Shown piece after piece: positions 52,073 to 61,378 of a stretch of 64,000 bases of DNA (the stretch's first letter is position 1; each line of letters opens with the position of its first letter). Origin of the DNA: Bog-473 sp963717455 (lineage in GTDB: Bacteria; Actinomycetota; Acidimicrobiia; Acidimicrobiales; RAAP-2); contig OY970336.1 in NCBI GenBank assembly GCA_963717455.1, positions 5,394,001-5,458,000 on the forward strand, read 5' to 3'. Under the pieces are notes generated by a model. The model did not search any database. It was not told the origin of the DNA and was given only the letters and a program-made list of their open reading frames with translations. Position numbers and translations under genes: made by a program.

Positions 52073-54229
52073 ATGTCGATCGCCGTCACCGAAGAGCACC
52101 GCGCCCTGGGGCAGACCGCCTCGGACTTCCTCGCCAAGCACGATTCCCGCCGGGCCGCCCGCGCCCTGCTCGAGTCGGCGACCGAGGCGCCACCACCGTT
52201 CTGGGACGACCTTGCCTCGCTCGGCTGGCTCGGGCTCCACCTCCCCGAGGACAGGGGTGGCTCGGGCTTCGGGCTACCCGAGCTCGTCGTGGTCGTAGAG
52301 GAACTCGGCCGGGCGCTCGCACCCGGCCCGTTCGTGCCGACCGTGATCGCCAGCGCGTGCATCGACGCCGCCGCGCCCGCCGAGTTGGCCGTGAGGGTGC
52401 TGCCCCGTCTGGCGGATGGTTCGGCCTTCGGCGGCGTCGCGCTCACCTCCGACATCACGGTGTCGGGGGGCAAGGCCGCCGGGACGGCTCCGGCGGTCCT
52501 GGGCGGTGGCCTCGCCCACATCCTCGTCCTCCCCGCGGGCGACGACGCCATCGTCGTCGAAGCGGCCGCGAGCGGGGTCACGGTCTCGGTGCCGGCCAAC
52601 CTCGACCCGACCCGGCGCACCGCTCGGGTCACGCTGGCGGGCGCACCGGCCGACGTGATCCCGGGCGGCTGGCGGGTGCTCGTCGACCTGGCCCGCCTCA
52701 TCATCGCCGCCGAGGCCACGGGCGTCGCCGCCCAGTGCACCGAGGACGCCGCTGCGTATGCCAAGGTGCGCACGCAATTCGGCCGGCCCATCGCCACCTT
52801 CCAGGCGGTCAAGCACCACTGCGCCAACATGCTCGTGATGGCCGAGCTCGCGACGGCGGTGGTGTGGGACGCCGCCCGGGCGGCCGAGGACGGGGGCGAC
52901 CAGTTGTCCCTGGCGGCGGCGATGGCGGCGGCGCTGGCGCTGGCGGCTGCCGACGAGTGCGCGCAGCTCAACATCCAAGTGCACGGCGGCATCGGGTTCA
53001 CGTGGGAGCACGACGCGCATCTCTCTCTACGGCGAGCGACCGCTTTGGAGGCGGTGGTCGACGCGGAGGCGGCGGCGATCGACGTGACCGACCTGGTGCG
53101 TGGCGGGACGCGGCGGGCACGCACGATCGACTTGCCGCCCGAAGCCGAGTCGCTGCAGGTCGAGGTGCGGGCCTTCGTCGAGCGGGTGCGGGGGTTGGAC
53201 GCCGCCGCCCAACGGGAGGCGATGATCGAGACGGGCTACGTCATGCCGCACTGGCCGCGGCCCTGGGGGCGGGACGCGGGTGCGGTGGAGCAGCTCGTGA
53301 TCGAGCAGGAGTTCCGGGCGGCGGGGGTGGCCCGCCCGCAATACGGGATCACGGGGTGGGTCATCCTGACGCTGATCCAGCACACGACCGAGGACCAGGT
53401 GGCCCGGTGGGTGCTGCCGGCCCTGCGCCAGGACGTCATCTGGTGCCAGCTCTTCAGTGAGCCCGACGCCGGCAGCGACGCGGCGGGGGTCAAGACGCGG
53501 GCCACCCGGGTCGACGGCGGTTGGCTCGTCAACGGCCAGAAGGTGTGGACGAGCGGAGCGCATCTTGCCGCCTTCGGCCTCGCGACCATCCGCACCGATC
53601 CCGATGCTCCCAAGCACAAGGGCATCACGACCATGGTCATCGACATGCACGCCGAGGGCCTCGAGGTGCGCCCGCTCAAGATGGTCACGGGGCACTCGGA
53701 GTTCAACGAGGTCTTCTTCAACGACGTCTTCGTCCCCGACGACGACGTGGTCGGACCGGTGAACGGTGGGTGGACGGTGGCGCGGGCGACGCTCGGGAAC
53801 GAGAGCGTGTCCATCGGTGGGGGCCAGGGTGGCGGGTCGATGCCCGTCGACATGGCCATCGGGCCGTTCGACGCCCACCCCGAGCGGTTGGCGGGTGGGG
53901 CAGGGCGGATCGGCCGGGCCATCGCGCAGGGTGAGGCCATGGCGGCGTTGAACATGCGCAGCGCCCACCGGGCCGTGGCCGGCGGCGGTCCGGGGCCCGA
54001 GGGCAACGTCACCAAGCTGGTACTCTCAGAGATCGGTCACGAGGCGGCGGCGATCATGGCCGCGCTGGGCGGACCCGACACTGCGTACTCGGACGGTGCG
54101 CGTGCGATGACATCGATGATGGTGTTGATGCATCGAGGAATGTCGATCGCCGGCGGGACGTCGGAGATCAAGCGCAACCAAATCGGCGAACGGATCCTCG
54201 GCCTGCCCCGGGACCCGCTGATCAACTAA
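52073..54229 (+). CDS. Fused tandem acyl-CoA dehydrogenase (FadE34-like)
   Basis: 718 residues comprising two acyl-CoA dehydrogenase units. The first (about 1-340) has LGWLGLHLPEDRGGSGFG, RTQFGRPIATFQAVKHHCANM and HGGIGFTWEHDAHL. The second (about 360-718) has CQLFSEPDAGSDAAGVKTRAT, NGQKVWTSGAHLAAFG and AGGTSEIKRNQIGERILGLP. The layout matches Mycobacterium FadE34, a fused enzyme of cholesterol side-chain oxidation; the substrate here may differ. The two halves replace the alpha/beta heteromer of related enzymes. The ATG lies 6 nt after a -10 hexamer. Confidence 0.9.
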   Translation: MSIAVTEEHRALGQTASDFLAKHDSRRAARALLESATEAPPPFWDDLASLGWLGLHLPEDRGGSGFGLPELVVVVEELGRALAPGPFVPTVIASACIDAAAPAELAVRVLPRLADGSAFGGVALTSDITVSGGKAAGTAPAVLGGGLAHILVLPAGDDAIVVEAAASGVTVSVPANLDPTRRTARVTLAGAPADVIPGGWRVLVDLARLIIAAEATGVAAQCTEDAAAYAKVRTQFGRPIATFQAVKHHCANMLVMAELATAVVWDAARAAEDGGDQLSLAAAMAAALALAAADECAQLNIQVHGGIGFTWEHDAHLSLRRATALEAVVDAEAAAIDVTDLVRGGTRRARTIDLPPEAESLQVEVRAFVERVRGLDAAAQREAMIETGYVMPHWPRPWGRDAGAVEQLVIEQEFRAAGVARPQYGITGWVILTLIQHTTEDQVARWVLPALRQDVIWCQLFSEPDAGSDAAGVKTRATRVDGGWLVNGQKVWTSGAHLAAFGLATIRTDPDAPKHKGITTMVIDMHAEGLEVRPLKMVTGHSEFNEVFFNDVFVPDDDVVGPVNGGWTVARATLGNESVSIGGGQGGGSMPVDMAIGPFDAHPERLAGGAGRIGRAIAQGEAMAALNMRSAHRAVAGGGPGPEGNVTKLVLSEIGHEAAAIMAALGGPDTAYSDGARAMTSMMVLMHRGMSIAGGTSEIKRNQIGERILGLPRDPLIN

Positions 54230-54253
54230 CCAGTCGCAGTGGCCCGGCTCGTC

Positions 54254-55486
54254 TCACGGGCCAGGCGAGGCCCGGTTCCCCGCGACGACGCCCGGGTAGG
54301 CGCCGGCCAGACGGGCGAGGCCGGCGGTGGACCGGTCGAAGCCGAACACGTGCCGCAACTGCGCCGTCACCGCCTGGCGGATCACCGGCCACCCCTGGGG
54401 CGGCGGCAGGTCCGGCGCCTGGCACCCGTCGGAGGCCAGCGGCACGAGCGACGCCGGGACTGGGACGTGCAGGACTGCGGCGATGGAGAGGAGGCCGCCC
54501 TGCGAAGAGCCGACCTCGCACAGGTCGGCGAACACGAGATGGCCGGCGTCGCGCAACAAGATCAGCCGCTTGGGGCGGTGCATTCGCCCGTAGGCGGCGA
54601 TCATGCCCACGTCGCTGACGACGTGGTCCGATGTCCCGGACATGAGCATTCCCGGCTGGTGCGGGACGATGCTGTCGGGGCCGCGCCTGGTCTGACCGAA
54701 CGAGCCTACTGTGGCACCCGCCAGGCCGATGAACGTGGTCACTCGGGGGTCAGTGGCGGCCAGCGCCTCGACGACGGCGGCGCCGCCCGCGGAGTGGCCG
54801 ACCGCGCCGACGAGTCCGGTGTCAAGATGGCCGTGGAACGGGCTCGATGGCGACTTGTTCTGCGCGCTCATGAGGGCGATGGTCGCCTTGAGGTCCCCGA
54901 CATCGGTCGTCCGGGTCGTCGCTCCCGTGGGACCGCCGAGGACCTCGGTGAGGTCTCGGCTGAAGTGGTCGGGCGCGGCGACGACGAAGCCCCAGGAGGC
55001 AAGACGGGCGGTGAGAAATGTCGACTGGTCCCGAAAGCCGGCGTAGCCGTGGCTGAACACCACGAGCGGGTAGCGGCCAGGAGCGACTGGTACGCCGCGC
55101 ACGCCTCCGCTCGGGTAGCTGACCGTGAACCCGGCGGGGATCAGCTTCTTCAGAGCGGGCGGCAGCCAACTGGCGACGTCGTACGTCGCCTCGGGCATTC
55201 CGGCGACGCTCGGCGCGGTGGCGGGGTACCACACCTCCACGGGCGCACCGTCTGTCGGTAGCGTCAACGTCGTCTCGCCGACGCCGAGGGGCCCGGGCCC
55301 GGTGAAGCTGGTCGGCCCCAGGTGTGCGACGGTCGGCACGGTGTCGCCGTGCACGACCTTGGTGCCGGGCACGGTTGTCGCGTGCGCCGACGAGCATCCC
55401 GCCATGACGGCGGCCGCAAGGGCCAGGGCCGAGGCCAGCGTGGTGAGGAGGGCCGCCCGTCCGGCTCCCTGTGGAAGCACGGACAT
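54254..55486 (-). CDS. Lipoprotein alpha/beta hydrolase (PAF-acetylhydrolase/cutinase-like)
   Basis: 410 residues. N-terminal signal with lipobox AAAVMAGCSS (Cys about 31), so it should be anchored outside the membrane. The catalytic elbow is VGAVGHSAGGAAVVEAL, with upstream PLVVFSHGYAGFRDQSTFL and ARLASWGFVVAAPDHF; the acid and His lie near GTSDHV and RDAGHLVFADL. Extracellular lipase/esterase that could release substrate for uptake. It follows the SnoaL-like gene by 5 nt. Confidence 0.88.
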   Translation of the reverse strand: MSVLPQGAGRAALLTTLASALALAAAVMAGCSSAHATTVPGTKVVHGDTVPTVAHLGPTSFTGPGPLGVGETTLTLPTDGAPVEVWYPATAPSVAGMPEATYDVASWLPPALKKLIPAGFTVSYPSGGVRGVPVAPGRYPLVVFSHGYAGFRDQSTFLTARLASWGFVVAAPDHFSRDLTEVLGGPTGATTRTTDVGDLKATIALMSAQNKSPSSPFHGHLDTGLVGAVGHSAGGAAVVEALAATDPRVTTFIGLAGATVGSFGQTRRGPDSIVPHQPGMLMSGTSDHVVSDVGMIAAYGRMHRPKRLILLRDAGHLVFADLCEVGSSQGGLLSIAAVLHVPVPASLVPLASDGCQAPDLPPPQGWPVIRQAVTAQLRHVFGFDRSTAGLARLAGAYPGVVAGNRASPGP

Positions 55487-55491
55487 CGTCG

Positions 55492-55956
55492 TCAGCGCTG
55501 GCTCCTGAAGGTGGAGTCAGGCGAGTGCCAGTCCACCGAGACGAAGCGGTGCGCGATCAGCCAACGGTCGCCGACGGGCACCATGCGGTCCCGGTACCGG
55601 CCCAAATGGTCGGGTCCGACCTCGGTGAAGACCGTGAAGTAGCTCGCCACGGTGGCCTCGGTCGGCGACACCGACTCGAACCTGATGTTGGTCACGTTGT
55701 GGCGCACAATCCGCCTCGCGGCGCCCGGCGCCTGCGCCTTGGCGCCCTGGCGTGCCTGCAGGGCCGCGGTGCCACCGCCGAAGCGCTCCATGATGGCCTG
55801 ACGCCCCTGGAGGGGGGCACTGCCTCGGATCTCGAGGACACCGTCCTCGCAGAACGCGCCCGCGAACTCCTCGAGCAGGTAGCGGTCGCCCGCGTGGCTG
55901 TACTGGGCCAGGGTGTCCCGGCACGATTCGCGTGCGACGAGTTCCCAGAGTTCCAT
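55492..55956 (-). CDS. SnoaL-like/nuclear transport factor 2 fold protein
   Basis: 154 residues. YSHAGDRYLLEEFAGAFCEDGVLEIRG, then a central GRQAIMERFGGGTAALQARQG and the C-terminal strand pattern TNIRFESVSPTEATVASYFTVF and GRYRDRMVPVGDRWLIAHRFVSVDW (in parts) match the SnoaL_4-like ketosteroid-isomerase fold. Could be an isomerase, hydratase or binding protein for a polycyclic substrate. ATG 55956 gives the family's usual start; longer frames lack support. Precedes the lipoprotein hydrolase on the same strand. Confidence 0.82.
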   Translation of the reverse strand: MELWELVARESCRDTLAQYSHAGDRYLLEEFAGAFCEDGVLEIRGSAPLQGRQAIMERFGGGTAALQARQGAKAQAPGAARRIVRHNVTNIRFESVSPTEATVASYFTVFTEVGPDHLGRYRDRMVPVGDRWLIAHRFVSVDWHSPDSTFRSQR

Positions 55957-56101
55957 CGCCTCAGACTCCCACAGGCTTCTGGTGACACTGCGTGGCCCTT
56001 GAGGCGGTCGAGGCCACAGTCGTCGGGACGTTGACTCCCCGAGGTGGGGCCCAAGTGCCCTTACCACCGCCGCGAGCCGAGGCGCTCGTAGAGTGCCCGT
56101 C

Positions 56102-58900
56102 ATGGCAGACCCGCACCCCGGCAGGGCCACCGCCGTCTGGCACCTGCTGGTGGGTCCGCCGCGCACGGCCCGGGGCAGCGGGAAGGAGAAGATCACTCCT
56201 GTCCAGGGCCTCTCGGCCCTCTCGCTCGACGCCCTGACCTCGGTGGCCTACGGGCCCGAGGCGATCATCCTCGTGCTGGCGGTGGCCGGCGCCGGGGCCC
56301 TGCACCTCGTCCTCCCCATCACGATCGCCATCGTCGCCCTCTTGGCGATCCTCGTGTTCTCCTACCGCCAGGTCATCGACGCCTACCCGATGGGTGGCGG
56401 GGCGTATGCCGTCTCCCGGGCGAACTTCGGCGCCAACACGAGCCTCGTCGCCGCGGCGGCGCTGGTCGTCGACTACACGCTCACCGTCGCCGTCTCCATC
56501 GCCGCGGGCGTCGCTGGGCTCGAGTCGGCATTCCCCAGCCTGGACGGGGCCACCGTGCCGCTCTGCCTCGGGATCCTCCTCTTCATCACCGTCCTGAACC
56601 TGCGGGGACTGGGTGAGACGGCGCGCGCCTTCCTGCTTCCGACGATGGTGTTCATCTTCGGGCTCCTGGCCATCATCGCCATCGGCTTCATCCATCCCCT
56701 CGGCCTCGACCAGGCCCAGCTGGGGACGTCACAATTGCCGACGACGGGGCTCAAGGCGGTGACCGTCTTGCTCATCCTCAAGGCGTTCTCGGCCGGCTGC
56801 AGCGCGCTCACCGGCGTGGAGGCGATCGCCAACGGCGTGCCGCTCTTCAGGGAGCCTCGGGTCGTCCGGGCCAAGCGGACGGAGATGCTGCTGGGGCTCA
56901 TCCTCGGAACGATGCTGCTCGGTCTCGCCGTCCTCGCCAAACGCTGGCAGATCGGTCCTCGGAGCGGCCAGACGGTGCTGAGCCAGATCATGGCCATGGC
57001 GGTGGGGCGGGGCTGGGCCTACTACATCGTGTCCATCACGATCACCATCGTGCTCGCCTTGGCGGCCAACACCTCCTTCGGCGGGCTCCCCGTGCTGGCC
57101 AGCCTCGTCGCACGGGATAACTATCTCCCCCACCTGTTCAGTATCCGGGGGGACCGCCAGACCTTCGCGAACGGCATCGTGGTACTCGCCGTCATGGCGG
57201 GCGCGCTCCTCGTCGCCGTCCGCGGCAGCACGAACACATTGATCCCGCTCTTCGCCATCGGGGTCTTCATCGGCTTCACGCTGTCGCAGGCCGGGCTGGT
57301 CGTGCACTGGCGAAAAACCCGACCACCGGGCTGGATGCGGCGGGCAACCATCAACGGGATCGGCGCGTGCATCACCGCCATCGCCACCATCGTCTTCCTC
57401 ATCTCGAAGTTCACCGAAGGGGCGTGGGTGGTCGTCATCGCCATTCCGGCGTTCGTCTTCCTCTTCCTGCGCATTCACGCCTACTACGAGCGGGCCCGGA
57501 AGGAACTCCGGATGGACGAGATCCCCGACAAGCCCACACCTAAGTACACCGTCGTCATCGTGCCGGTGAACCGCATCTCGCGCCTCACGGAGCACGCGCT
57601 CTGTGAGGCCGAGTCGCTCGGCCAGGAAGTGATCGCCGTGACGGTCGTCCTGCGAGGCGAGGACGAGGGCACTCACGACGCCGACGTGCTCGAGCACCAG
57701 TGGCATACCTGGGACCCGGGGGTGCCGTTGCGCGTCCTCTACAACGAGTACGCCTCCGTCGTACAGCCGATCGTCGGCTTCATCGACGACGTGAGGGCGG
57801 AGCACCCCGACGATCAGATCGTCGTGCTCATCCCGGTCATACGGCCGGAGAAGGTGCGCTATCGGATCCTGCACAACCAGATCGACCTGCTCCTCTCGAA
57901 CGCATTGCGCGGACGCGAGGACATCGTCGTCGCGCGGGTCACCGTGCCGCTCGAGCCCGAGGCGCCAGCGTCACGGGGCGTGGCGACGGACTCGGCCCCA
58001 TGGTGCGCCGCCGCCATTGTCGACCTCCCCCTGACCCGGGCCCGAGATCCGTCCTCCTCAGCGGCCCTTCCACACGGGGTCGCGCTTCTCAATGAAGGCT
58101 GTCGCGCCCTCCTTGGCGTCCTCACTGCCAAACACCTTGGGCTGCCATTCTGCGGCCAGGGAGCGCGCCTTTTCGAGGTCCGTCGACGCAGTGCGCACGA
58201 GCTCCTTGGTGGCCTTCAACGCGAGAGGCCCGTTGCGGGCGATGCGCTCCGCCAGCGCCACCGCGGCGTCCAGGACCTCGGCGGGTGGGACCACTTGGTT
58301 CACCAGCCCCAACGACAGGGCGCGCCGGGCGTCGATGAGGTCGCCCGTCAGCGTGAGCTCGAGCGCAACCGCCAATGGGATGCGGGTGCTCAGGAACACG
58401 CCGCCGCCGGCTGCGAACAGGCCGCGCTTGACCTCGGGCAGCCCGAAGGAAGCCGCCTCGGACGCCACCACCACATCGCAGCCGAGCAGCAATTCGAACC
58501 CACCGGCCACCGCCGTTGCGTTGGCCGCACCGACGATGGGCACCCCGATCTCGCCCTGCGTGAAGCGAGCAAAGCCCCGCATGCCTTCCCGGCTGCCCCC
58601 GACGCCGCCGCCCTCGGCGAACGCCCGCAGGTCCATGCCGGCACAGAAGGCCTTCTCACCGGTACCGGTCAAGACGACCGCCCGCACGTCGGGATCGTTC
58701 TCGGCCTCCGCCATGCCGAGCCCGACGGCCGTCAGCAGTTCGGGGCTCAGCGCATTGCGCGCTTCGGGACGGTTGAGCCGGAGCACGAGCACGGCCCCCC
58801 TCCGCTCGGACGCCAGCACCGGCTCGGACGTCGTCTCCGTGTCACCCATCAGGCCACGACCTTCCTCTCCCTCAGATCCGCGATCGCTGCGGCCGTGTAG
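56102..58900 (+). CDS. APC-family amino acid permease with anomalous C-terminal read-through
   Basis: The first 640 or so residues are an APC-superfamily transporter: SLDALTSVAYGPEAIILVLAVAGAG, YPMGGGAYAVSRANFGAN, about 12 membrane segments, then a cytoplasmic KYTVVIVPVNRISRLTEHAL domain ending near VVARVTVPLEPE. Relatives stop about there. Here the frame continues roughly 290 codons to 58900, antisense to the enoyl-CoA hydratase gene and rich in Gln/Arg/His/Gly, so the extension is probably not real protein or marks a lost stop. Substrate: amino acid or polyamine. Confidence 0.72.
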   Translation: MADPHPGRATAVWHLLVGPPRTARGSGKEKITPVQGLSALSLDALTSVAYGPEAIILVLAVAGAGALHLVLPITIAIVALLAILVFSYRQVIDAYPMGGGAYAVSRANFGANTSLVAAAALVVDYTLTVAVSIAAGVAGLESAFPSLDGATVPLCLGILLFITVLNLRGLGETARAFLLPTMVFIFGLLAIIAIGFIHPLGLDQAQLGTSQLPTTGLKAVTVLLILKAFSAGCSALTGVEAIANGVPLFREPRVVRAKRTEMLLGLILGTMLLGLAVLAKRWQIGPRSGQTVLSQIMAMAVGRGWAYYIVSITITIVLALAANTSFGGLPVLASLVARDNYLPHLFSIRGDRQTFANGIVVLAVMAGALLVAVRGSTNTLIPLFAIGVFIGFTLSQAGLVVHWRKTRPPGWMRRATINGIGACITAIATIVFLISKFTEGAWVVVIAIPAFVFLFLRIHAYYERARKELRMDEIPDKPTPKYTVVIVPVNRISRLTEHALCEAESLGQEVIAVTVVLRGEDEGTHDADVLEHQWHTWDPGVPLRVLYNEYASVVQPIVGFIDDVRAEHPDDQIVVLIPVIRPEKVRYRILHNQIDLLLSNALRGREDIVVARVTVPLEPEAPASRGVATDSAPWCAAAIVDLPLTRARDPSSSAALPHGVALLNEGCRALLGVLTAKHLGLPFCGQGARLFEVRRRSAHELLGGLQRERPVAGDALRQRHRGVQDLGGWDHLVHQPQRQGAPGVDEVARQRELERNRQWDAGAQEHAAAGCEQAALDLGQPEGSRLGRHHHIAAEQQFEPTGHRRCVGRTDDGHPDLALREASKAPHAFPAAPDAAALGERPQVHAGTEGLLTGTGQDDRPHVGIVLGLRHAEPDGRQQFGAQRIARFGTVEPEHEHGPPPLGRQHRLGRRLRVTHQATTFLSLRSAIAAAV
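58058..58849 (-). CDS. Enoyl-CoA hydratase/isomerase family protein
   Basis: 263 residues, crotonase fold. AVLVLRLNRPEARNALSPELL, GEKAFCAGMDLRAFAEGG (oxyanion loop), then NATAVAGGFELLLGCDVVVASEAASFGLPEVKRG (in parts). The C-terminal FGSEDAKEGATAFIEKRDPVWKG is the standard EchA-type ending. ATG shares a base with the upstream CoA-transferase stop (TGATG), so they are co-translated. Lies antisense to the tail of the APC permease frame. Confidence 0.92.
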   Translation of the reverse strand: MGDTETTSEPVLASERRGAVLVLRLNRPEARNALSPELLTAVGLGMAEAENDPDVRAVVLTGTGEKAFCAGMDLRAFAEGGGVGGSREGMRGFARFTQGEIGVPIVGAANATAVAGGFELLLGCDVVVASEAASFGLPEVKRGLFAAGGGVFLSTRIPLAVALELTLTGDLIDARRALSLGLVNQVVPPAEVLDAAVALAERIARNGPLALKATKELVRTASTDLEKARSLAAEWQPKVFGSEDAKEGATAFIEKRDPVWKGR

Positions 58901-60063
58901 CCGAGCTCCTTCAGAATCGCGTCGGTATGCTGCCCGGCCAACGAACCCGGCTCGGCCACAGTGTCGCTCCGGGAGAACGCAATGTAGGGCTTCAGCCGCA
59001 CGTGCGCGCCGAACGTCGGGTGCTCCACCTCGACGAGCATGTCCGCCACCCCGGCGAACTCGGCCGATTGCAACACGGATTCGGGGGCCTCGCGGCGGGC
59101 GACCATGCACCCAACGTCGGCCGCCAGCAGTACGTCCTCCCAGTGCTGGGCCGGTTTCCGTGCGAACACTCCCTCGAGGACCGCGGCCAGCGCCTCGTCG
59201 TTGTCCGTCCTGGACTGCTTGTCGGCGAACCGAGGGTCACCGGCCAGGTCCGCCTCTTCTCGCAGTGCGCCACACAGGGCGGTCCAGTCGCCGGGATCCG
59301 GAGCGGCAAGGTACACCCACTCGTCGACCGCCCTGTAGAGGCGGTAGAGGGCCGAGTAGCCGAGCAGCTCGGAATCGGCCGCCTGGGTTGGCCGCCGGTC
59401 CTTGTACTCGACCATGTCGTCGGCGAGCGCATGCGCGGTCGACGTCAGCATGGTCGTGAGCATTTCCTGTGAGGTCCCCACCCGGTCACGCACGAGCAGG
59501 CCGAGCGCCATCGCACTTGCCGCCGTCAGCGCCGAGATCCCGTCTGCCTGCGCATACTCGGTCGTCCCCGCGGCGGACAGGTGCATCGCGTCGGCCCGGA
59601 TCTGCTTCAATGACAGGCCCGGGCGCTCCACTATGGCAGTGCCGATGTTGCGCATGACGAGGCCGCTGCCGGCGCCGATGGTCGGCGCGTAGGCGGGCCG
59701 GTCACCACAAGGCCCGTCGATCCCGTAGCCCGGCGAGTTCAGGTACACCAGGTCGGGATTGATGCCCCGCAGGGTGGCCGCGTCGACCCCTTGGCGCTTC
59801 GCCACGCCGGCACGGAACGACTGCAGCACGACGTCCGACTTCTTGGCCAAGGCGTGGACGATCTCGCGACCCTCGTCGGTCGACAGATCGACGCAGATGG
59901 ACTCCTTTCCCTGCATGCACTTCGCGGCGCCGACCTCAGGGAAGGGCAGCAGTGCGCGCATGGGCTCGCCCTCAATGGGCTCGACCTTGATCACCCGGGC
60001 TCCCAGCTCGCGCAACACCGTGCCGCCGAACGGTGCCGCGAAGAAGGTCCCGAGTTCGAGCAT
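58849..60063 (-). CDS. CaiB/BaiF CoA-transferase, C-terminal half of a frameshifted tandem protein
   Basis: About 404 residues beginning MLELGTFFAAPFGGTVLRELGARVIKVEP, the standard opening of a family III CoA-transferase half, and including CVDLSTDEGREIVHALAKKSDVV. It is preceded in the same frame by RGPALDDVT, which continues naturally from the first half on the other side of a CG-repeat run, so the original product was probably one tandem protein of about 825 residues. The internal ATG 60063 would give a single-domain enzyme if the frame is truly broken. Confidence 0.78.
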   Translation of the reverse strand: MLELGTFFAAPFGGTVLRELGARVIKVEPIEGEPMRALLPFPEVGAAKCMQGKESICVDLSTDEGREIVHALAKKSDVVLQSFRAGVAKRQGVDAATLRGINPDLVYLNSPGYGIDGPCGDRPAYAPTIGAGSGLVMRNIGTAIVERPGLSLKQIRADAMHLSAAGTTEYAQADGISALTAASAMALGLLVRDRVGTSQEMLTTMLTSTAHALADDMVEYKDRRPTQAADSELLGYSALYRLYRAVDEWVYLAAPDPGDWTALCGALREEADLAGDPRFADKQSRTDNDEALAAVLEGVFARKPAQHWEDVLLAADVGCMVARREAPESVLQSAEFAGVADMLVEVEHPTFGAHVRLKPYIAFSRSDTVAEPGSLAGQHTDAILKELGYTAAAIADLRERKVVA

Positions 60064-61324
60064 CGTGACGTCGTCGAGCGCAGGCCCGCGCTGGCGGCGA
60101 CTCAACGTCTGGCACCACGTCGGACGCGCCGATCGCCCTCCAGGGTGCGGTCCGCAACCCGTCCCCGTCCGCGTCGAGCTCCGGTGCGCCTCGCTCGAGC
60201 ACGGCCGGCGTGTCCGACATCTTGACGATCGGTCCTGGCTGGCGAACGAGGCCGCGCCCCGCGTCGTCGATCTCCACGACGGCACCGAGATGCTGCATCT
60301 GCGGGTGGTCGAGCAGCTCGCTCCCCCGTCGCATCGTCTCGGCCCAGACGTTGTGGTCGTTCTCGAAGATCTCGTTCCACTCCGCCAACGTCTTGGACTG
60401 GACCGCCTCGTAGAGCTTGTCCCAGTACTCACCGGTCTTGGGTGTGTCGGCTGCCCACACGGCGTCCTTCCATTCCTCGTCCTGGAGCATCCAGTCCAGG
60501 CCCATCACCTTGAGCATCTCCATGTAGAGGTGCAGTTGGACCTGGGAGAATTGCAGCCAGCGGCCGTCCTCGGTCCGCGCGATGAGCAGCATGAAGACCA
60601 TCGGCGAGAGCGGCAGGCCGTGCGTGCCGAGGGGCGACGACGGCGTGAAGGCATCGGGGAAATTCGACGTGATCACGTTGAGGTACCAGTTCCACGTCCC
60701 GAGCGATGCGAGCCCGTTGACGAGCGTGGCGTCGACGTGCTGGCCCCGACCGCTGCGCTCTCGCTCGTGCAGCGCGGCGCAGATGCCGGTAAGTAGTTGC
60801 TGGCTGGCCCCGTAGCTGCAGTAGGGCACGGAGACGTGCGCCGGCCCCTCGCGCGCCACCATTCCCTGCGACGCCCACAGCGCGCCCACCCGTGCCATGA
60901 CAAGTGCCTCATAGGCCTTCGCATGGGCATAGGGGCCTTTCCGCCCGAAGCCCGTCACCGACCCGTACACCAGGCGCGGGTTGGCGGCGGACAGGTCCTG
61001 GTAGGCCAGACCCAGCCGCTCCACCACGCCGGGCCGGAACGTCTCGATCAGGACGTCGGCCCCGAGCGCCATGTCCCATGCCAGTGCGGCGTCTCCAGCC
61101 TCGTGCAGGTCGAGCACCATGGACTTCTTGCCCCGGGAGATCAGGGGATAGGACGGGAGGTCCCGCAGCGCGCTCCCGCCTGGCGGCTCTACCTGCACCA
61201 CCTCCGCCCCGAAGTCCGCCAGCGTCTGGCTGGCCTGCGCCCCGGCCGGGCTGTTCGAGAGGTCGAGCACGCGCAGGCCGGACAGGGGCCCGACTGGACG
61301 GTCGGTGATCGAGGCGTTCTCCAT
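59972..61324 (-). CDS. CaiB/BaiF CoA-transferase, N-terminal half of a frameshifted tandem protein
   Basis: Opens PLSGLRVLDLSNSPAGAQASQTLADFGAEVVQVEPPGG, with SRGKKSMVLDLHEAGDAALAW and QHVDATLVNGLASLGTWNWYLN. After about residue 405 (DVVPDVESPP) the frame enters Arg-rich, non-homologous sequence and stops at 59972. The second CoA-transferase half begins in the next frame within a few codons. A single-base change in gagtcgccgccagcgcggg (about 60080-60100) would restore a tandem protein like the intact one at 28334-30481. ATG 61324 is preceded by GGAGTG. Confidence 0.8.
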   Translation of the reverse strand: MENASITDRPVGPLSGLRVLDLSNSPAGAQASQTLADFGAEVVQVEPPGGSALRDLPSYPLISRGKKSMVLDLHEAGDAALAWDMALGADVLIETFRPGVVERLGLAYQDLSAANPRLVYGSVTGFGRKGPYAHAKAYEALVMARVGALWASQGMVAREGPAHVSVPYCSYGASQQLLTGICAALHERERSGRGQHVDATLVNGLASLGTWNWYLNVITSNFPDAFTPSSPLGTHGLPLSPMVFMLLIARTEDGRWLQFSQVQLHLYMEMLKVMGLDWMLQDEEWKDAVWAADTPKTGEYWDKLYEAVQSKTLAEWNEIFENDHNVWAETMRRGSELLDHPQMQHLGAVVEIDDAGRGLVRQPGPIVKMSDTPAVLERGAPELDADGDGLRTAPWRAIGASDVVPDVESPPARACARRRHDARTRDLLRGTVRRHGVARAGSPGDQGRAH

Positions 61325-61378
61325 CGGTGGTCACTCCGGGTCGAAGCCGCCGTGCGGGCCAGAGGGGCGGCCGGGTGC

